Part shown: piece after piece, positions 54,901-64,000 of the stretch | Position numbering within the stretch: position 1 is the first letter of the stretch | How the letters are laid out: each line of letters begins with the position of its first letter | Origin: Heligmosomoides polygyrus polygyrus | Lineage: Eukaryota; Nematoda; Chromadorea; Rhabditida; Heligmosomidae | Assembly: GCA_947396885.1 (NCBI GenBank) | Contig: OX377204.1 | Location: 94,560,728-94,624,727, forward strand | Direction: 5' to 3' | DNA length: 64,000 nucleotides | Made by a program: the position numbers and the translations under genes | Notes under the pieces: generated by a model | What the model was told of the DNA's origin: nothing | The model's input: only the letters and a program-made list of their open reading frames with translations | Databases searched by the model: none

Positions 54901-57900
54901 GTTGTCGGCTACTAGGGCGATGTCGTCCGCGAAGAGGATCGTTCTGAGAGGGCCTTCCTCAAGGTAGTTCATTATAGAGTCAAGCGTCAGCAGGAAGATG
55001 AACGGACTCAGAACCAACTCTTGGTGTATCCCAGCCCCCTGTGATGTCCACATTCCTTGTGCAAAGTATCAAAACCGATAACTAACGCAAAAAACTTACC
55101 GAAAAATGGTCGATAAAAGTGCAGTCGAAGAATAAGAGCACATATCCATCAATTTTAGAATATTAGAAGGAAGAAAAAAGCAAGCCGCCAGGAATATGTG
55201 TACAAACGAAGTCAATCGAAACTGTTGGTCGCAGTTTCTGCGCAATCACAACTCCATGTAACATATAGTAATGCAAGGAGTGCGCAAGAGAAAATGGTTC
55301 ACAGTAGAGTGAAAACGGAAAACTGACATTATTTCCTGGTAGTGGCGGAAGGTGCAAAATCACTGCAGCAATTTGCATAGGTTTGGATCCGAACCCTCGA
55401 CCTCGTGCTCACGAGTCCTCAACACTACCCTCTCGGCTAACTCGGCACTGCTGGTGGACTGCATCCCTTCAATCACATGAGGTTGCCTTGCGACAGTTTT
55501 TCGTCATTTTCGGATCACCCGGTGGGCCGTAGCAAAAACGAAGAGCACTTCTGAGCTCCTCGTCTCATGCCCTACAAAATCGTATAGGTCTCGTTGAGAA
55601 TCTTTGGCGGAAGTTCATGGACTTCCCTTGTTAGTTGGTAGCCACCCAGTAAGTGTAACCTGCCAATCTCGGCGGTGTGACCATGACCACACTAACTGAC
55701 TTTTATTCCTCGAGCGGCTTCTACAAAGCACAGCCACAAACTGAATTATCAAGCTTTCGTAAGGGTATTTATTCCCTCGTTTGGCGCCCAACTCGAGTGA
55801 ATCCCACACCGAAGAGTGACGTGCCTTCATTCGAATACTCTATGCCACAATTCTGATGGATGGACCCTAGTCTTGTACAATCGTACACCTTACAAACACG
55901 GTCCCTTGGGTTCCTTAGAACTTAGAAGTGGAGGAGGTGAAGACGAAGAAGAAGACAAGGACAAAGAACAGGAAACGTCGTACACATCACAGTTCCGCTG
56001 TTCTTTCTGACGAGGAACCGGCCTCTATGAATACCCCACTTCACGGCTTCGTCCGTAATCTGCTTCTCATAACAATCGCTGAATTGCGGAATTTCTTGCA
56101 AGGTTCACGAAGCCCTAAAACAATCAACCACTTCCTCCAGGACACCATTGAGCCAAGAAGCGCAGGTTAATTGAGTTTCTAGGGAGCTTAGTCATTTCCA
56201 CGATAATTGCAAATCGGACAAACTCCAACAACCCTTGAAAATGTCAACTTCTTCACCTGTGTTGAGAAGGTCCACATAGAACCTGGCTGATGTCCTTAAC
56301 GCAGTTCATCTCGTCCTCGCCGTTGTCACAGTCCTAAAACCGGTTAATTCTGATGATTCTGTCCGAGCAATGGCTTTTTAAGAGCTTTAAGAGATAAGGG
56401 GTCAAGGTCGGCCTCATGCAACCCCTCCCTGGAATGCGCTGCGCACTTTACTTCTAAGACATATTGAAATAGGTTCCATGCATGTTTCGCCTATTTAAAG
56501 GCTTCAGGGTTAAAATAGGGGGGAAATTAGTGTTTCTGTGGCCTGGAACGTAATTCTTTTAGTTGACTTTTGAATGTTTGCTACCTCTGAAGGCGGAAGA
56601 CCATCTGGCTGGCACCTTCGCCGTTCTCGTCTATTCATTTACCTAACCGCCATGGTATTCTGAAAGGTATAGAATTTGTAACACAATGGGAGAACGCTAA
56701 AGAAGAGCCTAACCCATCGTCAGTTGTGATCCCCCATCCATCATTCTTTGGTCAATGACTTTGCATAAAGTCCCTTTACTAGTACGGTCACTGTCTGTTA
56801 TTTGAACCAATCACCCACTGAACCTTCCTTCCACGTGCCGGAAAGTTAGAATGCACCTCGTCGAAAACGATCGATAAATTCGACTTTTCCCTGGTCCTTA
56901 TCGCATAAGAGTGTCTACAATGGCCACTCACCCGATGTCCGTCACAGAGCCAGTCCTGAGGAATGCATCGATGCACGCCGCCATGTCGACACTCGGGCTG
57001 GTCGCCAAGGCAGCTGGTGTTCGCTGAAAGGAGGAACATCTGTTTCACTATATGGCCTCGTTTCAATCTATGGAGAAGAAAGTAAGACACATTCGGCAGC
57101 TACCAGCAGAAATTCTATGCATGGATGAGCTAATCCATCAGTCTATTCGTTTGTCCATGCGTCCGTCCGTGCGTCTGTCCATGCAAAATTAATTGCGAGC
57201 TTGACGACAATCAACAACTCTGTCGATTGTATTGAGTACCGATCAGGACAATGTTCCAGGTGGACATCATGTGAATGTTATGGCTATTAGACAGACTTCA
57301 CAGCAACAAGCATGTATCGATCCGCCAAGCAGTATCGATCGACATCGTCGATTTTTTGCATCATTGAATAAATAAATAAATAAATAAATAAATCATTGGC
57401 AGCATCACGCAAATTTTGAGGTCCTAGCTGGGTTTACCACCAACGAGTATCGATTGGTTCGTTTATTTTGATCTATATGACCAATTTTTTAAACAGAATG
57501 AACAGCATCACGCGAACCTTGATGTAAAAAAGGCATTTTATAAATAAATATTAACAAAGTTCTCAACAAGTTATCAATATCGAACGGCAAATCTAGTCAA
57601 TGTTATCGATTTTCTTTCGGAATGAACAGTTCGAAGCGAGAATCCTGTGAGTCTGGTGGCCAAATCCACAGCAAGTAAACGGTATCGATTCCTCATTCAA
57701 ATCAATATTGATCGATATCATCGATTTCTGTATGAGGCATTGTCTGCCTTCAATCATACCGGCTGTTAAACGGGATAGCATATACATAATATAACTGAGA
57801 AGAGAAATGATGTGAAAATAGGGATTAAAATATGTCAATAAAATTTGAAATGATTAGTTCATTATAATTTTTAGATATTGGTGTAAAGAATTGTGATAAA

Positions 57901-59827
57901 CAAAATAAAACCAATACAAGAAGACATATATAATAAAGAAAAAACTTAAAAGAGAAATAGACGTAGAGGCAATCCAAAGTCATTTAAGAAATTAATTTTG
58001 ATTTTAATGTAAAAGTGTGTGGGACAGGACATTAAAATTGAAACATTAAAACAGCGATATTAAAACAGGAATTAAAATTTACATTCAAATTTTTATTATT
58101 ATTATTTTACATTTAATTTTTTATTTTATCCTTAATTAATCATTTTTTTAGTTTCTTAAAAATAAAATAAAATTTCAAATAATCAAGAATTTAGTTTCAA
58201 TTCAGTATAATTTTTAGACATTTTCACAGGCAAAATAGTTATAATAAATAGAAATATAACTATTGAAGAAGAGAAATACAATTCTCAGAAGTTCAAAACG
58301 AACAATAAATTAATGATATATTCCATGATTTGTCCATGTTCAAGCTGTGGAGCCATAAAGTGTGGATAACAATCTTGGCTCCACAGTTCAAACCGTTTTA
58401 ATGATATCAAACTGTTTTTAATTTTATTTTTAAAGTACTGACTTCCAAATTATTACCAAAAAATTTTAAAAACTGAAAGCATGTCAGGATAAAGTTAAAC
58501 GCATGTAAATAACCAGCACTTAAAACAGATTAAGTCAACGGAGCCCTTCTGAATTCCAGAAGACGTTCGCGGCGAGGTTTCACCAACAGGGTAGATTTCG
58601 AAGGCAGCTTGAAGCTAAAATTAGGCGAAAATTGAGTATCACGAGTACTTGAAGAGGGCATCTTACAGTCATGAATGTGGGCAGCATTGGGTGGTGTAAA
58701 CCTGCCAGGCAATCAGGTTACCAACGCTACTCGCCGCCTTTGACTGTCACGCTCATTCAATGCAGCCTGATTGGCTGACGCTCTCCAACCTTCCAATGCT
58801 GCCCACACTCACGACATGCGCTGAAGTGGCTAGGACTCCTGTGGAATAGCTGCGCTAAACCTAGTGCCTTAAGTCTCCTTTCGAAGTACGTCACGCATCC
58901 TACGTCGTGGTGAAAACGCCGGTCGTTATAGGCCTTGCTCCTCCAGCTGAACTCATCTACTGCTTCTGACAAGGGAGTAGAAGACATCCTTCATAAGGAA
59001 ATCTCAGCCTTATACCTCGGGTTAAGCCAAATAGAACATTCCAAGGGATAGAATGTTATCGATATAACCGCCTCGTGGTATAGCGGACCCCGCTACGAAG
59101 CGGGACAGACGCTGAAGAAGAAGAATAAGAACCGCCTCGTGGTGGCGCCACACCACTGCTACGGCATCACTGCTTACACCGCATTCAATCGCCATTCCTT
59201 TCATTGTACCAACTTTCCAAGACGCTTAGAAAGCTCTGTGTGGCCCAAATCGCCAAGAAGTCGTAGCAGAATCGGCTTACACAAATGGGAATGACACTGG
59301 CTGTGCGTCTCGTCGCTGCCATCAGGGCAATCCCGTGCTCCATCGCAAAGCCACGACCTCGGAACGCACTTCGGCCCATTCGCACAGGCAAATTGTCCCA
59401 GAGAACAGAGTGGTGACGCTGAAAATGGAGCGCTACATGAGTTTGTGATGAGCGTCTTTAATCTATTATACTACGAGGTGAATTCTACGCCCTCTGAAGT
59501 CTACAAAGACGATGAAGAGTGTCAATCTACTGAACTATGTACTCAATCTGTATCATACTGCATACTCTAGGATACTGTAGGAGAGTGTAGAGTAAGAGGA
59601 CTGCTCAGCACTTTCCCAATAAGAATTCATGTTCTGATGTTTTGAAGTAGCTCTGCACTAACCATAAGATTGACCTTACTTGGCATTCAAATCTTAACAC
59701 TCCTAGTGTCAGACCTTCCTTACCCTAGCTAACAGCCATACCCAGAACGTCAAACTCGCTTACCCTTCTGTGCAGGAAAAACGAAATAGAGCAGAAAAGA
59801 GAGCTGATGGAGGACGTCGAGGTTCAT
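51967..59827 (-). CDS. Secreted protein with three LDL-receptor class A repeats and a Ser/Thr-rich tail (spliced)
   Basis: Exons: 59827-59764, 59418-59281, 57023-56932, 56333-56257, 52826-52717 and 52661-51967, total 1,176 nt and 391 residues, with matching phases (1,1,0,2,1). Exon 1 encodes a classic signal peptide (MNLDVLHQLSFLLYFVFPAQ). LDLa1 is residues 26-63 (C..F.C, WLCDGARDCPDGSDE). LDLa2 is 72-109 (WLCDGHRDCDNGEDEMNC), split across exons 3 and 4. LDLa3 starts in exon 4 and ends with LCDRVRDCEDGSDEDERRC. Each keeps the acidic SDE-type calcium cage. Residues ~161-391 are Ser/Thr/Pro-rich with NSS and NAT sequons, then a charged end; no C-terminal membrane segment is visible. LDLa repeats bind calcium and ligands outside cells; the ligand here is unknown. 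Introns of 55 bp to 3.4 kb carry repeats. The start is chosen because only this frame joins exon 2. Confidence 0.85.
53340..53600 (+). repeat. SINE-3 copy (tRNA-like head)
   Basis: B box GGGTTCGGATCC at 53394, preceded by GGGGACTCGTAAGCACGAGG, followed by ACCTATGCAGATTGCTG and GCAGAAACTGCGACCRACAG. The inverted relative is at 55165-55450. Confidence 0.65.
53626..53800. repeat. Strong stem-loops
   Basis: TGAAGACGGGTCAG...CTGACCCGTCTTCA (53652-53705) inside a second inverted pair GCATGTTTCTTTCTTGCAAA / TTCGCAAGAGAGAAACATGC. A separate hairpin CCAGACGTT...AAACGTCTGG spans 53744-53782. Confidence 0.8.
54139..55060 (-). mobile_element. 5'-truncated RTE-like LINE with target duplication, in LDLa intron 4
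   Basis: Flanks GCAAAGTGTCAAAAC (54124-54138) and GCAAAGTATCAAAAC (55061-55075). Minus-strand frames: FADDIALVADNQEELEEKVQ (reverse-transcriptase catalytic box FADD), then MLRWACGWTRRDRVRNEDVR, RPENHNIRLALD and TADPATARDQ. Ends in a short GAA-rich tail. Stops between frames; inactive. Confidence 0.9.
55165..55450 (-). repeat. SINE-3 copy, inverted
   Basis: tRNA-like head on the minus strand: GTTAGCCGAGAGGGTAGTG (A box), GACTCGTGAGCACGAGG (arm), GGGTTCGGATCC (B box); body GCAAATTGCTGCAG... to GCAGAAACTGCGACCAACAG. Confidence 0.7.
55986..56078 (-). other. Possible alternative cassette exon in LDLa intron 4
   Basis: The acceptor GCAATTCAG is followed by a 93-nt frame of the right phase (2 in, 2 out) encoding DCYEKQITDEAVKWGIHRGR and on. 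The donor would be GAT|GTGTAC, which is weak. It could be inserted between exons 4 and 5 without a frame shift, but it would split LDLa3, so I do not include it in the gene. Confidence 0.2.
57080..58660. other. LDLa intron 2, AT-rich, no exon seen
   Basis: Contains AAAT microsatellite at 57366-57393 and scattered ATCGAT / GATCGATATC satellite-like cores (57315-57725). 58667-58823 is a GGGCAGCATTGG foldback related to 23363-23557. Confidence 0.5.
59764..59827 (-). CDS. Signal-peptide exon of the LDLa gene
   Basis: ATG at 59827-59825, then 21 codons with a hydrophobic core (LSFLLYFVF) and an A-Q-K end. The donor is AAGG|GTAAGC at 59763. Phase 1 joins exon 2 (acceptor ATTTTCAG at 59419). Confidence 0.8.
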
Positions 59828-59829
59828 CG

Positions 59830-60760
59830 AATTCGTATAGAGACGGCCACGAAAAGTCGAAGTGTCCGTCGGTTGCCAGGAGCAGCACCCACACAATGCC
59901 CGCCTGCCGGGTGAACGACCAGCTCTGTTCTTCTCTTTGACACGCCGGCTGACCGGATGTGGCAGAAAGAACGAATGGACTTTAACGACGTTACTTTTGG
60001 AATGCGCCGTGCTCTTCGTTTCCACAAGATATCATGGATACACTGTGCAGCCACATTTGGGGTCCCTTATCCATCTGAGCGGCTCGCGACAATCATCGGA
60101 CCTGTGATCGCTACCGGTTCATCTACTCATGAGGAGGACATCGGACTCGAACCGATCGGAGTCTACACTAGATGCTAAGTTAAAGAAGACACTAGCATTG
60201 ATGCCCTTGCGGGCTAATCCTTCGAAAATTGCGCCGCTTTGTCAGAACTGCTGCATTAGTGTAACATTTGTATTATAACATCATGTACTTCTGGAGTGCG
60301 CCTCACATTCTACTTCTACACGATATCGTGAGGGCGTGCACCTGCGCAACCGTCATGTGCCATAGCTTTGTGGTTGTTTGATAAACTAACGAGCCATAAA
60401 CACCGGAACTGGTTGTTAATATGGCCTGCATGAGGAGGAATTGGGGGGATAGAAATACGAGGCTAATCAGGCCACAACGAGCGGGCGTAACCCATAGAGG
60501 AAGGAGGTGTGTATGAGGCACAGGACCTGATCGGATGGAGGGCTACGTGAAGATGTGTATGTGTCTACAATTGTTTTTGTTCTATCGTTTTTAGGTGGTC
60601 ACAAATAGGAATTCCGCTATCACTCGAATAAAAATCTCGACGCCTTCGACGAGGACATGTCACAATCTCTTTTTGGCACTAAACATGGCCGCTTTCCTGT
60701 TCTTTAAAACAAAACTTAAAACATTTTTCTTCGAGAATAAAAATTTTATAATATTTAGAA
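59830..60760. other. Region upstream of the LDLa gene
   Basis: SINE-1 3' scraps (-) at about 59995-60050 and 60295-60335; a single ACTGGTTGTTAATATGGCC terminus at 60414. 60590-60763 is a copy of repeat R-AT. No promoter motif is clear. Confidence 0.4.
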
Positions 60761-60766
60761 CAATGA

Positions 60767-61003
60767 GGGCGCGTGTAGTGCAGTCGGAGGAGGTGCCGAC
60801 TGTCGCCTGCACCCGATTCCATGTTCCTGGTTCGGATTTCCAGCCCAGGCTAACCAAGCCTTTCATCCCTTTGGGGTCGGTGAATTGATACCAGACTTGT
60901 CTGGGAAGCATAAAGCGCTGACTTGTCCATCGGTTGGCCACCACAAGTCATTGTATGGCCAAATACGCATTCAAATCGCCTCCACACATCCCGTAGAAGT
61001 AGA
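60767..61003 (+). mobile_element. SINE-1 copy, 3' truncated
   Basis: Complete head (GGGCGCGTGTAGTGCAGTCGG, GGTTCGGATTTCC); stops after CCCGTAGAAGTAGA. It lies within R-AT sequence. 61010-61165 is a two-unit ~80-bp duplication (GATGGACTAGAGACTCC / AATGGACTTGAGACTCC). Confidence 0.85.
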
Positions 61004-61184
61004 TTTTTAATATTTACTACAATTTTCTTTGATGGACTAGAGACTCCCCATTAGACCAGCGACCCTCTAAAAATTAGAATATTTTTATAAGATTTTTAAC
61101 AATTTTCCTTAATGGACTTGAGACTCCAATTGACCAGAGACCCTTTTAAAAGGTCGGAATATTTTTTTAAATATTTACTGCAAT

Positions 61185-61412
61185 CTTCTTTGCAATTGAT
61201 AGTGCAAATGTCGATTACTTAGAAAGCCAAAAGGGATATGTGTATTTTCTACAATTGTTTTTGTGGTGCCATTTACGAGTGCCTAACTGCAGGTGAATAA
61301 AATTTTTGTTTTCAATCAAAGGAGGATGCTGGACGAGTGTATGGGGAAATTTATTCTTTAAACACACTGAAAATTTGCTGTTTTCCTGCACTTTAAAATA
61401 ATACGTGATATA
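61185..61412 (+). repeat. Dispersed repeat R-AT, copy E
   Basis: GCAATTGATAGTGCAAATG, GGGATATGTGTATTTTCTAC, TGGACGAGTGTATGG and TGCACTTTAAAATAATAC follow the same order as 13715-13960. Confidence 0.6.
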
Positions 61413-61505
61413 TTAGGTTGGTAACTAATTTCGTGGACTCTCAAGAATCTTCAGCAAAAGTAGTTATTAACAAATAACAAATGACAATCTTTAATCAAAA
61501 TAGGA

Positions 61506-63167
61506 TCCCTCGGAAAGCAGAAGTGCTTTCCATTTATCAGGTAGTGAAGAGTGCTGACGGTAGGGTGTTACGGAAGCCGGTCGAGGTCAGGGAGAGATGG
61601 GAGGAGTACTTCAAGGAACTTCTGAACGAGGAGTTCCCTCGTCGGGAGGCCGAGAAAGAACAACCAACGGAAGGACCCATCCCACCCTGGACGCAAGAAC
61701 AGATTCGCAAGGCCATAGGGAAGATGAAACTTGGAAAGGCAGCAGGGCCTGACGGTGTGCCAGTAGAGGCTTGGAAGGTGCTCGGGAACCTCGGAATCAA
61801 CTGACTGACGCAGTTCCTCAACAGAATCACGAAAGAAGTTAAGATGCCGGATGACTGCAGGAACAGCACCATAGTCCCCATCTTCAAGCAGAAGGGAGAT
61901 GCTCCAACTACCGAGGGATCAAACTGATCTCACACACGATGAAGATCTACGAACGACTGGTCGACTCAAGACTGAGGGAGATGGTACCCATCTCCCAGGT
62001 GCAGTGGGGCTTCATGCCTGAGAGATCCACCACAGACGCCATCTTCATCGCTCGTCAGGTGATGGAGAAATATCGGGAGAAACGAAAACCCTGCTACCTG
62101 GCATTCTTGGACCTGGAGAAGGCCTACGACAGGCTAGCTCGGGCCGTAATCTGGAATGCCCTTCGAGGGAGGGGTGTTCCGGAACGTCTGCTCACGGTCA
62201 TAAGGGACATGTACGAGGAAAGCGGCGATACGAACTCCACACTAGGTGACAAGGAAAGTGGACATCACAGTGGGGGTACACCAAGGGTCGGCTCTGAGCC
62301 CGTTCCTCTTCCTGCTGACGCTTGACTATATAGTGAACCACCTTGAGGAAGGCCCTCTCAGAACGATTCTCTACACGGACGACATCGCCCTAGTAGCCGA
62401 CAACCAGGAGCAGCTGGAGGAGAAGGTGCAGCTGTGGCAGAGAGCCCTCACAGACAACGGCCTACGGCTGAACGTGAAGAAGACGACTTCATAGCTCTGA
62501 GTAGTGCGCTGGATCGATCCTAGACTGCCAAGGGGAAACGATCGAGAAGGTAGAAGAATTCCGCTACCTCGGAAGTGACCTGTCCGAGGAAGGAAGTGTG
62601 GACCAGGCGGTCAGGGGACGGATAAACGCAGCCTGACTCAAGTGGAGGGAGGCACCGTAGATGCTCCAGGACGCTCAAAGGCAAGCTCTATAGAACAGTT
62701 GTGAGACCTGCCCTCCTCTACGGCAGTGAGTGCTGGGCCCTGGGTAAGGCGCAGGAGCGGCAACTGCACGCGGCGGAGATGAGGATGCTGAGGTGGGCAT
62801 GTGGATGGACCCGTCGGGACAGAGTGCGAAGCGAGGATGTTAGGGCAGTGATGAAGACAGCCCCGATCCAGCTGAAGATGAGAGAGAAGCGCCTGAGGTG
62901 GCACAGACACATCCTCAGAAGACCAGAGAATCATCCCATAAGGTTGGCCCTAGATGTCGAGGCACCCGGAAAGCGTCCGAGAGGAGCCCCAAGGAAAAGA
63001 TGCAAGGACGTCATCAAGAGAGATCTCGCCGAAGTCGGCACCACGGCAGATGACGCCCTTGATAGGACGAGGTGGCGACAGATCACAAGAACAGCGAACC
63101 CTGCGACTGCGCGGGACTAAACGCTCAGTGGAAGAAGAAGAAGAAGAAGAAGAAGAAGAAGAAGAAG
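61506..63167 (+). mobile_element. RTE-like LINE reverse transcriptase, degraded
   Basis: Successive frames: 61506-61803 (VRERWEEYFKELLNEEFP, KMKLGKAAGPDGVPVEAWK), 61939-62325 (QWGFMPERSTTDAIFIARQV, FLDLEKAYDRL), 62246-62494 (HQGSALSPFLFLLTLD, LYTDDIALVADN with the catalytic DD), 62701-63120 (LLYGSECWALGKAQERQLHA ending NPATARD). Same family as 54139-55060. Ends in (GAA)n at 63130-63165. Frameshifts and stops make it inactive; no endonuclease domain. Confidence 0.9.
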
Positions 63168-63359
63168 GTCTATCCCACGGCCATAGAATTATTGTGCTTT
63201 CAAAGCCAGGAATCTTTGGAGGTGCACTTCAATCCGATCCACATTAATAAATCGTCTTCCAGTCAAAAAGTACTGCACCAAACTAAAGATGTGGTAGTCA
63301 CTTGGCGCAAGGTCTGGGCTGTAAGGTGGATGAGTTTGACACACTCCCACTCAAGGTTT

Positions 63360-63620
63360 TCTATTTTTTGAAGCCTCCGATTCACGGCGTGTTCTCCGTT
63401 TGGTGGTGTCAAGAAGGTGTTATTTTCTGGGAGCTCACCAAGAACGGTTCCAGCATTAATGCTGAAATCTAGTCCTCCATAACCTGGCCGCGCGCAGGCT
63501 GAACTGTGCTAGAATCGGTTCAGACAGATTTTCAGGAGCGGAATTATCTTCCAGCAAGATGACGCCAGATCACACGTCGCGAATCGGAAACTTCTAATAA
63601 TCGAAGACCTTGGCTGGTAG
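63360..63620 (+). pseudogene. Mariner transposase remnant
   Basis: Frames give FSVWWCQEGVIFWELTKNG and LQQDDARSHVANRKLLI (second catalytic block), then stops. Too short to work. Confidence 0.65.
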
Positions 63621-64000
63621 CTTCTAACTCAGCCACCTTACAGCCCAGGGTGTGCGCTAAGTGACTAGCACCTTGATAGCTCGCTGCAGCACTTCTTGGT
63701 TGGAGGACGATGTATTAATGTGGACCATGTCTAAATGCACCTCCAAGGATTCTTGGCTTCAAAAGCACAAGAATTCTACAGCTGTGGGATGGGCCAGGTA
63801 GCTGATGAATGGGAAGCGGTTTCGAGTTCCAACAGATCTTACTTTGGTTGAAAACTGTTATTTGTTATTTGTTTATGAACACTTTTGCTAAAGGCGCTTG
63901 AGAGTCCACGAAATTAGTTGCCAACCTAATATTTTCCTTCTTCCTATAAAAATAACTTTATAGGGTTTCAAACAGTGTAATCGCCTTTATGGGAAAGGTT

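Larger units (their letters stand above)
61415..63930. mobile_element. Mariner element with long terminal repeats, split by a LINE
   Basis: Ends TTAGGTTGGTAACTAATTTC and GAAATTAGTTGCCAACCTAA at TA. The inverted arms extend ~250 bp: the left arm (61415-61505 and 63168-63350) matches the complement of 63620-63930. A transposase remnant remains between them. Confidence 0.85.

Noticed and set aside
55383..55445. tRNA-Ser/Thr-like gene on the minus strand
   Set aside because: Good A and B boxes, but it is part of a repeat with a second copy at 53340 and lacks a pairing acceptor stem.
59750..60025. Alternative signal-peptide frame (QAGIVWVLLLATDG) for the LDLa gene
   Set aside because: Hydrophobic, but its donor phase does not join exon 2; the MNLDVLHQ frame does.

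Overview
This is eukaryotic, invertebrate-type DNA, most likely from a nematode. The evidence is spliced genes with a mix of 54-60 bp and kilobase introns, several Tc1/mariner elements, RTE-type LINE fragments of the sort common in rhabditid and strongylid worms, a Penelope-like fragment, and very dense short repeats. The species cannot be fixed from the sequence alone. Only three genes are well supported; repeats of many kinds make up most of the remaining sequence.

GENES. (1) Minus strand, 44881 to 29192: a nine- or ten-exon gene I assembled by splice phase and homology. Its C-terminal ~300 residues are a UAS thioredoxin-like domain, a charged coiled coil and a UBX domain, co-linear with FAF2/UBXD8 (ubiquitin/p97 adaptor, ER-associated degradation and lipid droplets). 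Its first large exon (about 3.5 kb) adds an acidic, repeat-built extension of more than 1,100 residues where FAF2 has a UBA domain and a membrane hairpin. It contains a near-identical 73-residue tandem repeat and four copies of a histidine-containing motif that I do not recognise. (2) Minus strand, 59827 to 51967: a six-exon gene for a predicted secreted 391-residue protein with a signal peptide, three LDL-receptor class A repeats and a Ser/Thr-rich tail. (3) Plus strand, about 19759 to 20549: a small two-exon gene of unknown function with a nearby poly(A) signal.

LAYOUT. 0-10 kb: tRNA-derived SINEs and two decayed Tc1/mariner elements. 10-12.1 kb: a 246-bp tandem array. 16.4-17.7 kb: a second array. 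18.6-19.7 kb: a minisatellite whose unit resembles the terminal repeat of a foldback element. 19.7-20.6 kb: gene 3. 21.2-22.8 kb: a 1.6-kb pyrimidine tract. 25-28.7 kb: RTE fragment, SINE and a mariner carrying a MITE. 29.1-44.9 kb: the UBX gene, with introns filled with MITEs and a mariner. 46.6-48.5 kb: a second tRNA-like repeat family and a Penelope-like fragment. 49.5-51.8 kb: nested foldback elements. 52-59.8 kb: the LDLa gene, with a 5'-truncated LINE in its fourth intron. 60.7-64 kb: SINE, then a mariner disrupted by a LINE.

A recurring theme is a swarm of short palindromic elements with ends close to GGCC...GTTTATACTT, usually flanked by TTA. Their ends are similar but their interiors differ widely, and several are inserted into one another.
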